Source: Methanobacteriota archaeon
Lineage (GTDB): Archaea > Thermoplasmatota > Poseidoniia > Poseidoniales > Poseidoniaceae
DNA length: 12,113 bases
Reading direction: 5' to 3'
NCBI GenBank assembly: GCA_002726395.1
Contig: PBTA01000067.1
Location: 1-12,113 of the forward strand
Shown: positions 6,563 through 12,113 of the stretch, piece by piece
Layout: each line of letters opens with the position of its first letter
Numbering within the stretch: position 1 is the first letter of the stretch
The notes under the pieces: generated by a model
Told to the model about the DNA's origin: nothing
Database searches by the model: none
Seen by the model: the letters and a program-made list of their open reading frames with translations, nothing else
Program-made: the position numbers and the translations under genes

Positions 6563-7105
6563 TCATTCTTGTTCTAGACTTTTTTGATAAACCGTCGCCA
6601 TAAACTGCTTGGCTTGGGCTAAATCGTGATATTTACCGCCCACTGGAAGTGGGCCAAAAATCCCCCACCCTTTACGAAGTAGCATAATCCGGCGCTTCGG
6701 TTGTCGCTTAGATAAGCGTAATTTTTTCCATTCATATCTTTGACCATCGGCAAATAAATGAGTAGATGTAACTGCATAACGTTTTGGAATTAGCAAATAA
6801 ATGATGTGTAAGGATAGCAGTATATCCCAAATTATGGCATAAATAATCGGGGTGTTTGATATGGATATCAACGGCCAAGGTAAACTCATCATCGCGGCCA
6901 TGGAAAACAGATTGCCCCATTGACGAATTACTTCTTGGGGACCTTCACTGGCCCAAGCAAAGCCGCCATTCGGTAATTCGCCTAATTTTGGTATATCGCG
7001 GGTTTGTTTGGTTAACCAAAAGGCATCCCATAGAACAATAGCCGCCAATATGACAATCACAAAAGTAGCGAATGTATCTGATGGAGGAAGATCTATTGCT
7101 GCCAT
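6563..7105 (-). CDS. Membrane protein, 180 aa, with possible PH-like C-terminal domain
   Basis: Not assigned to a family with certainty. There is a membrane helix at about 14-31 (TFVIVILAAIVLWDAFWL), then a loop with an amphipathic Trp-containing part, then two helices at about 68-82 and 84-105 (PIIYAIIWDILLSLHIIYLL). The last 75 residues are soluble and basic: YAVTSTHLFADGQRYEWKKL (from about 110) followed by a KRQPKRRIMLLRKGWG stretch. The pattern of a helix pair, then 'T-x-x-x-x-x-DGQxYxWxxL' and short beta strands, resembles bacterial PH-like membrane proteins such as the YcxB or DUF5673 type, but this is a visual impression. The ATG follows the beta-helix gene's stop by 5 bases, with AGGA 9 bases upstream, so the two are probably co-translated. 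It might assist export or anchoring of that protein, but only position suggests this. Confidence 0.72.
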   Translation of the reverse strand: MAAIDLPPSDTFATFVIVILAAIVLWDAFWLTKQTRDIPKLGELPNGGFAWASEGPQEVIRQWGNLFSMAAMMSLPWPLISISNTPIIYAIIWDILLSLHIIYLLIPKRYAVTSTHLFADGQRYEWKKLRLSKRQPKRRIMLLRKGWGIFGPLPVGGKYHDLAQAKQFMATVYQKSLEQE

Positions 7106-7110
7106 CTAAA

Positions 7111-10100
7111 TCATTCCTGCATGCCTTTTCTCATTCGACCTATAAATAGCAAAATACCTACTGCGCTTAACACTAACAAGATTAGAGTCACTGAGTCAAA
7201 ACCGCCATCATTGTCAGATTTACCTTCCAGAATATCTGGCACTCCATCACCATCATCATCTTGGTCTTCGAATAAATCAGTGGTTTGACCATCTGGACAA
7301 TTGATATCATCTGGAGCCCCATCATTATCTGTATCCTGCCAAACACATGGATCAAGTGGCCATTTATCACGCGTGTCAATGAAGCCGTCATTGTCATCAT
7401 CGTCATCGTAAACATCGGGACCACAAGATCGGCTGTTGGCTAAGTCAAACCAATTATTTTCATCACATGATGAAACTAGATCTCGATCTGAATCAAGTAA
7501 TTTTACATCAAGAGGAACGAATTGTTCAGTTTCAGCGCCTAATGTATCAACTACTCTAATCTGTAGTATGTGGCTACCTGGTGCATTGATGGTCATAAAA
7601 TGGGTAGAATTATTAGAGGTGAAACTGTAAATCTGAGCCCCCCCAGCATCCAATATTGTCCACGTATAACTCAATTCTGTAGACGAATCTAAGTCATCTA
7701 TTGCAGAAATTATTGAGAAAAACTCTGTTTGTTGCATAATAATGCTGGTGGAATTTGGTGAGTCTATGGTAAATAGTGGAGCAGTATTAGTTTGTAATTC
7801 AAAGATTATGCTTTGGGATAGCTCATCATAAGTATTCAACTCTAGAGTTTGGGTTTGAATTGGATGCCCGGCTGAGGCTGCTTCAGCTGTTATTGAGACA
7901 AGTGATTTTTCATTTCCTGCTGTATCTGCGGTAAATGTCAAAATATCCAGCGAGGGAGATTGACCGCTTACTGATGATGAGATTTTAGAGCCGTCGGAAT
8001 AATCACTCACTACAGAATAATCACCTTGTTTCACAGTGTTATCAAATTGTGAGACTAAGTTAACTGTTACAAAGACCTCCACTATCGCGCCATCCCAAAG
8101 AGAAATGTTTTCTTTAATACTAAATGTGCTATCATAAATTTGTAAACTTGTGGCTCCGCTATAATCTATTAAACCAATTACTGAAGTTTGGGATAATGAG
8201 AGTGGATAATTTTCTACTGAAATCGCCGTTGAACAATCGATTACTGAATTCTCAATAGACATTCTAGATACTGTATCGACGCCATCTGCATGCAGGTCAA
8301 TTCCGACATTATAACCGGTAATTTCAATGTTAGACAAAGCAAGATTGTCCGAAAATCTCCCATGATGACTAATCAATCCAGTGCCGGTTCCTTGCCCGTA
8401 TAGAGTGATATCAGATAATGTTCCTGAGCTGTAATCAAAATCTATTGCTGGAGCGCCGGTTAATTCGACACCTTGGAGATTTAGTGCACGATTATTTGAA
8501 CCTGCTATTCCAGGTGACGCACCGACTTTGCCAGTAATATTTTTGACAATAAATTCATCGTTAATGTAGTCTAATTTTAACAAACTTCCAGCGCCATCAA
8601 AATCGGTACCAAATAATCCAGTTAAGTCACCAGTCACACTAGTTAACACCAAGCCAGCAGAAGAACCACTGCCTATGGTGATATTACTGATGGCAAGATT
8701 TGTTTGTCCAGCTCTAATTGCAGGACCGCCACACCGCTCTAATATAACATCTACAATGGTTAAGGTGATTGAGGTTTGATCTGCATCGATACAGCCACTA
8801 CCTGCATCACTAAGTCGTGAATTAGTCAGACTAAATGATGCATTCGAGGTGGATGAAAAACTAATCAATGGGTCTGTTGAAAGTGAACGTGCAAATACCA
8901 TGTCGTGGCCGATAAAAGTCCCAGATTCAGATATTGAAAGGGCTGGAGATGCTTCTAAAATATTGGTACTGAATAACTCGATTGCTGAGAATTCTGAAGC
9001 ACCAAGAACAACTCCTGCCCAGCGGTCGCCTAAGCCTGTAGAGGAGATAGTCGCTTGATGGGTCTTCAGCACCCCATCAACAGTTATACTAACACCGTCC
9101 GCAACTCTTAGTACAACATTACTAGAAATGGTTAGTGAGTGACCTTGCGGAACTACCCAATCACTATCAAGATAATATGGGCTCCAAACTGAATCGAGTA
9201 TAGCATTACCTAAATTAATCTCATTAACATCAATATTAGATACGATAAACTGGTGAGATTTTGGCTTACTTGTGTCCCAAGAAATAATCTCATTATAGCT
9301 ATTATAGGATAATAATACTGTCTCAACTGAACCTATGTAGTCTTGTTGATTGTTTACTTGGCGCGCTGTTGCTTGGATTACCACTTCCCCTGATAGATCG
9401 GTTGAATAAGACACTCCCTGGTATTCAATCAATGCGCCTTGCAACGGATTGCCGCGGTCGATTACCGATATGTGAAGAGACGATGTGACGTTTAGTGATG
9501 AAGAAGCAGGAATAGTTGATTGACCATTAAACTCACCGTTATTGATTTGTAAGTTGCAGTTTGGAGATAATGATAGATCAAGTTTGAGGATAATACGCTC
9601 TACCGCCAAATCTCCATCACAAGACCAAGACACATTAGCATTGATCGTTGTTGAAAATTGGCTGTCTAATGCAGAAATGTAGCCAGCGTCGGTAATGGTA
9701 ATGGTATCGGCAGTAATTACTGCATTTGTGCCAATTATACTGGCATTATCACTGATGGTTATGGTTGCCCCTGTTTGCAAAACAAGCATTGTATTGTCAA
9801 TGGAAAGCACTGCATTATCTTCTAAAATTAGATCACCAGCGAGTTCTTGTAATCCTGTATCAGATTGAATGGTAATCGAAGAATTGGAAGAGATTATCCA
9901 GTCACCAGAAGGTATTACAGGAACTTGGATTGATTGGCCTTGGACTGCTCCGTTCAATAATTTACTAACTCCGGTTCCATAGATACTCGCTGTTACTAGA
10001 GAGCCGTCAGAGAAGAGAGGAAGTAAAACTTCACCGTTTTCATCACTTTTCATTTGAAAGGTATTTACAATAACTTCCGCCTCGATTGGATTACCTGACA

Positions 10101-11781
10101 TATCAGTAATTTGTATTGTAGTTAGTAAGAATTCTTGGCTAGTTGCCGTGGTAATTACCAAGTTATCTGTAGACCCATAGTAAAGAGCACCTTGCCCAGA
10201 AGCATCACTGTAAGCCGGATTAGAATTAATTGTCGCCAAATCTAAGATATAGGCTGCAGAAAAACTGTCAACCTGAAGTGGTATGTCATGTAATTCAGCA
10301 ATCCATTGGTAAATTGTCGCCTGCGAGGTCTGGGTCACTACCATTCCAGTTGATTGAAATTTTGTTTCTAGATGATTTGCCATCAAATGTCCATTAAGTA
10401 GTTCAATACCATTATTTTGACCGCCTTTTGAAGTAATGTCTTCTGCCGTCAAGTCACTTTCCTGAACCAATATACCAGTTGAAAAATTACTCGCTTGGAG
10501 ACTTGAAGCGGTTATCGTAGTGTACCATGCCTTGCAGCCAATGGAATGGAAATCTCCTGAATCATAAGACTTTGAAGTGCTCAAATTATCCCATATGTGG
10601 ATACCGCCAATAATATCAACTGCAATTGATTGACGACTTGTGGTTGTAGAAACAACATCACCAAGTATTACGGTATTAGTATCCCTGGTTATTATTCCCG
10701 CTTCATCTGATGTAAAAGAAGAATTACTGATTGTTAAATGTCCTTCTTCTGAAGAACGTAAAGCATATTGCTGTCCAAAAACTGAAGACGAAATTATCTG
10801 GTGGGTACCTAGACCTGTCAATAAAATCCCATATTTAGCATTAGTAATGGTAAGGTTCTGGATACTACAATTGCCATCGCAATCTTGTTCGATTACCGGG
10901 AGGTTTATGTCGATAGTACCTGTGAACTCTATGTTACTAATTTGAACCCCTGTAGCGCTAGTTGATTTAATCAATTGATTACCTTCTGCTTGCACGTCTG
11001 TAAGGGAAAAATCGTCAGCATTAGACAGATCAGCAAGTAAAGATACACTGCTTGATTGAATTTCACTAGCTTGGAAATGCACGCCGTAATTTGTTGCCAA
11101 GCCTACTGAGGCAGATACCAAAGTGAGATTTTTAGCCGTTAAATCTCCCAAACTAGCAGCTACAGCAACGCCGATATTGGAAAATTGACTGTCTTCTATA
11201 ATGGCAGAGCCTGTTGAACTTACCCCGATTGCTGAATTATTTATCGAACCATTATTGAGGGTTATTGAACCACTATTCAATATCGCCTCATTATCGATCG
11301 CCTCTGTGGTAAATAGATTGATATGGCATGTTCCCATATTTTTTATGCCGATATAGGAGTCAATTACTGTAAGATTTTCAATCGTTAAATCACCATTAGA
11401 ACGGATGCCAGCATTTGAATTTTCGATAATTACATCTTCAAGAATCGCTGTACCCGTGGAAGTTATGACAAGCCCTTGCCACAGACCTACGCCATGAGAA
11501 GTTGGTGATTGGGGTGCTGCACTAGAAAAGAAATGAACTCCTTGCGCGATTAAAGTACCGGCAACTTCGATTGTGTGGCCTTCGCTTCCATCAACTATAA
11601 CTCCGGGTAAAATCGTAAGTGAAGCCCCGTCTGCAATAGTTACATTACCCATTAAGGTTTGATTTTCTGCCCAGATAATGTCGTTTGAAACCACCATGTC
11701 AGATGATGATACTGTCAATGGTACTATTGAAATCAAGAGTAGGGCGACAATAGAAGACGGTAGCAATACCCTTTGCCGCAT
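7111..11781 (-). CDS. Giant secreted parallel beta-helix surface protein with calcium-binding repeats and C-terminal anchor
   Basis: Predicted cell-surface protein of 1556 aa. I choose the ATG at 11781: GGAG lies 5 bases upstream, and it begins the signal peptide MRQRVLLPSSIVALLLISIV. A TTG at 11811 has no such support. Residues from that ATG: three beta-helix modules (about 35-545, 625-755 and 870-1225) with short repeats such as IEDSQFSNIG, ITNAKYGIL and IENSVIDCSTAI, typical of the pectate-lyase-like / PbH1 fold. Two small Ig or carboxypeptidase-regulatory-like domains interrupt them (about 550-615, with ITDMSGNPIEAEVIV; about 765-850, with VIDRGNPLQGALIEYQG). Then come a beta domain (about 1230-1318), a PKD-like domain (about 1335-1428), Asp-rich thrombospondin-type-3-like calcium repeats (about 1430-1520, DDDDDNDGFIDTRDKWPLD and DQDDDGDGVPDILEG), an anchor helix (about 1530-1549) and a basic tail. 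No catalytic residues are evident, so adhesion or polysaccharide binding is more likely than lyase activity. Cysteines occur in apparent pairs, suggesting disulfides outside the cell. Confidence 0.9.
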   Translation of the reverse strand: MRQRVLLPSSIVALLLISIVPLTVSSSDMVVSNDIIWAENQTLMGNVTIADGASLTILPGVIVDGSEGHTIEVAGTLIAQGVHFFSSAAPQSPTSHGVGLWQGLVITSTGTAILEDVIIENSNAGIRSNGDLTIENLTVIDSYIGIKNMGTCHINLFTTEAIDNEAILNSGSITLNNGSINNSAIGVSSTGSAIIEDSQFSNIGVAVAASLGDLTAKNLTLVSASVGLATNYGVHFQASEIQSSSVSLLADLSNADDFSLTDVQAEGNQLIKSTSATGVQISNIEFTGTIDINLPVIEQDCDGNCSIQNLTITNAKYGILLTGLGTHQIISSSVFGQQYALRSSEEGHLTISNSSFTSDEAGIITRDTNTVILGDVVSTTTSRQSIAVDIIGGIHIWDNLSTSKSYDSGDFHSIGCKAWYTTITASSLQASNFSTGILVQESDLTAEDITSKGGQNNGIELLNGHLMANHLETKFQSTGMVVTQTSQATIYQWIAELHDIPLQVDSFSAAYILDLATINSNPAYSDASGQGALYYGSTDNLVITTATSQEFLLTTIQITDMSGNPIEAEVIVNTFQMKSDENGEVLLPLFSDGSLVTASIYGTGVSKLLNGAVQGQSIQVPVIPSGDWIISSNSSITIQSDTGLQELAGDLILEDNAVLSIDNTMLVLQTGATITISDNASIIGTNAVITADTITITDAGYISALDSQFSTTINANVSWSCDGDLAVERIILKLDLSLSPNCNLQINNGEFNGQSTIPASSSLNVTSSLHISVIDRGNPLQGALIEYQGVSYSTDLSGEVVIQATARQVNNQQDYIGSVETVLLSYNSYNEIISWDTSKPKSHQFIVSNIDVNEINLGNAILDSVWSPYYLDSDWVVPQGHSLTISSNVVLRVADGVSITVDGVLKTHQATISSTGLGDRWAGVVLGASEFSAIELFSTNILEASPALSISESGTFIGHDMVFARSLSTDPLISFSSTSNASFSLTNSRLSDAGSGCIDADQTSITLTIVDVILERCGGPAIRAGQTNLAISNITIGSGSSAGLVLTSVTGDLTGLFGTDFDGAGSLLKLDYINDEFIVKNITGKVGASPGIAGSNNRALNLQGVELTGAPAIDFDYSSGTLSDITLYGQGTGTGLISHHGRFSDNLALSNIEITGYNVGIDLHADGVDTVSRMSIENSVIDCSTAISVENYPLSLSQTSVIGLIDYSGATSLQIYDSTFSIKENISLWDGAIVEVFVTVNLVSQFDNTVKQGDYSVVSDYSDGSKISSSVSGQSPSLDILTFTADTAGNEKSLVSITAEAASAGHPIQTQTLELNTYDELSQSIIFELQTNTAPLFTIDSPNSTSIIMQQTEFFSIISAIDDLDSSTELSYTWTILDAGGAQIYSFTSNNSTHFMTINAPGSHILQIRVVDTLGAETEQFVPLDVKLLDSDRDLVSSCDENNWFDLANSRSCGPDVYDDDDDNDGFIDTRDKWPLDPCVWQDTDNDGAPDDINCPDGQTTDLFEDQDDDGDGVPDILEGKSDNDGGFDSVTLILLVLSAVGILLFIGRMRKGMQE

Positions 11782-11786
11782 ATTAT

Positions 11787-11791
11787 CTCCT
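11787..11791 (-). promoter_or_regulatory. Shine-Dalgarno site AGGAG for the beta-helix protein
   Basis: The minus strand reads AAAGGAGATAATATG. The site lies 5 bases before the ATG at 11781 and so selects it over the in-frame TTG at 11811. Confidence 0.75.
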
Positions 11792-11823
11792 TTACCGTCG
11801 TTGCATATCAAACCAAAGGCTTC

Positions 11824-11837
11824 CAGTCTAGAGACTG
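11824..11837. promoter_or_regulatory. Palindromic 14-bp element upstream of the beta-helix gene
   Basis: CAGTCT (11824-11829) and AGACTG (11832-11837) are perfect reverse complements around 2 bases. The element lies in the 65-base gap between the right-edge gene and the beta-helix gene. On the transcribed strand it is preceded by the A/T-rich AAAATAAAATT and is not followed by T's. It could be an operator near a promoter for the beta-helix gene, with the A/T-rich stretch as a TATA-like element, or a hairpin at the 3' end of the previous transcript. Confidence 0.4.
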
Positions 11838-11846
11838 AATTTTATT

Positions 11847-12113
11847 TTAGAGAAAATCAAATTCATCTTCGGGTAGTAATTCTTTTATTGATACTTTTGA
11901 TTCATCTGCAAAATTATCATTTTCAACTATCTCCTTTTTCGGTTGAGTTAACGTATTTATTGACTCTTTTTGATTTTTGTTTCTCAACATAAATACAATT
12001 AAACCGGCTATCAATATGCTAGATATTGAGCCCATCCCTATGTACATTAAATTAGAGTTTACAGAAAAAAAGGAATCTGTTGATTTATCAGTAGTAGTAA
12101 TGAGTGATATTGC
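11847..12113 (-). CDS. C-terminal end of a membrane-anchored (probably surface) protein, cut by the window edge
   Basis: Only the last 88 codons are inside the window. The frame is open from the TAA at 11847 to the edge; an ATG at 12047 lies inside it but is unlikely to be the start, because 22 coherent codons precede it (AISLITTTDKSTDSFFSVNS). The visible part has a Ser/Thr-rich extracellular stretch, one membrane helix (MGSISSILIAGLIVFML) with a positive RNKNQK stop-transfer end, and an acidic cytoplasmic tail of about 45 residues ending KELLPEDEFDFL. The layout is that of a C-terminally anchored surface protein, like the other large genes here but with a longer inner tail. Its head and function are not visible. 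Codons are strongly A/T-rich compared with the ligase. It precedes the beta-helix gene by 65 bases. Confidence 0.7.
   Translation of the reverse strand, partial: AISLITTTDKSTDSFFSVNSNLMYIGMGSISSILIAGLIVFMLRNKNQKESINTLTQPKKEIVENDNFADESKVSIKELLPEDEFDFL

Noticed and set aside
7231..7412. CATCATCAT-like simple sequence as a possible microsatellite
   Set aside because: It is explained by Asp codons in the calcium-binding repeats and is interrupted irregularly.
7188..7424. Met-rich minus-strand frame in the calcium-repeat region
   Set aside because: The repeated Met and Thr arise from GATGAT codons for Asp read out of frame, so it is a shadow of the Asp-rich repeats.
8849..9058. Plus-strand frame within the beta-helix gene
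   Set aside because: It is antisense to coherent beta-helix repeats, with no ribosome site or protein features seen.
7111..11781. Beta-helix protein as an active pectate lyase or other polysaccharide lyase
   Set aside because: The fold pattern alone does not show activity, and I saw no clustered catalytic residues of a lyase family.
11782..11811. TTG at 11811 as start of the beta-helix gene
   Set aside because: It has no ribosome site and would put ten polar residues before the signal peptide, while the ATG at 11781 has AGGAG at the right distance.

Overview
The window reads as chromosomal DNA from an archaeon, most likely a marine planktonic euryarchaeon related to Marine Group II (Poseidoniales) or a nearby Thermoplasmatota lineage. 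Three things support this. A bacterial-type NAD-dependent DNA ligase ends in what looks like a PCNA-binding (PIP) peptide, and PCNA is the archaeal/eukaryotic clamp. Several long secreted proteins carry an N-terminal signal peptide and a single C-terminal membrane anchor, with Ig-like, PKD-like, beta-helix and Asp-rich calcium-binding repeats. One protein has a cytoplasmic tail of the form LPxGWTMEQWxxYG, which I recall from Marine Group II proteins. The lineage is inferred from memory of such proteins, not from a search.

All eight genes lie on the minus strand, so transcription runs from right to left. Gaps are 5 to 65 bases and one start/stop pair overlaps (ATGA). No gene-free stretch exceeds 300 bases, and I saw no RNA gene, CRISPR array or insertion sequence. 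From the right edge the order is: the C-terminal end of a membrane-anchored protein that continues outside the window (11847 to the edge); a 1556-residue beta-helix surface protein (7111-11781); a 180-residue membrane protein with a possible PH-like soluble domain (6563-7105); a PPC/DUF296 protein (6097-6525); LigA (3930-6065); an 848-residue anchored protein with an anchor-V-like head and an Ig-like repeat array (1323-3869); a second anchor-V-like protein with a cytoplasmic tail (247-1320); and an 81-residue very AT-rich membrane protein (5-250).

Functionally there are two themes. The surface theme is a set of exported, anchored proteins that probably mediate adhesion or extracellular binding. 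Two neighbours share a small N-terminal domain with a c-heme-like Cys/His signature in non-standard spacing (CxCH and CxxxCH). The last three genes look like a translationally organised unit: two have strong GGAGG ribosome sites buried in the end of the preceding gene. The housekeeping theme is LigA with its PPC neighbour.

The main corrections to naive gene starts are these. The 247-1320 gene most likely starts at a CTG at 1320, which restores a signal peptide. The beta-helix gene starts at the ATG at 11781. The 1323-3869 gene probably starts at an internal ATG. The right-edge gene is open to the window edge and does not start at the ATG at 12047.
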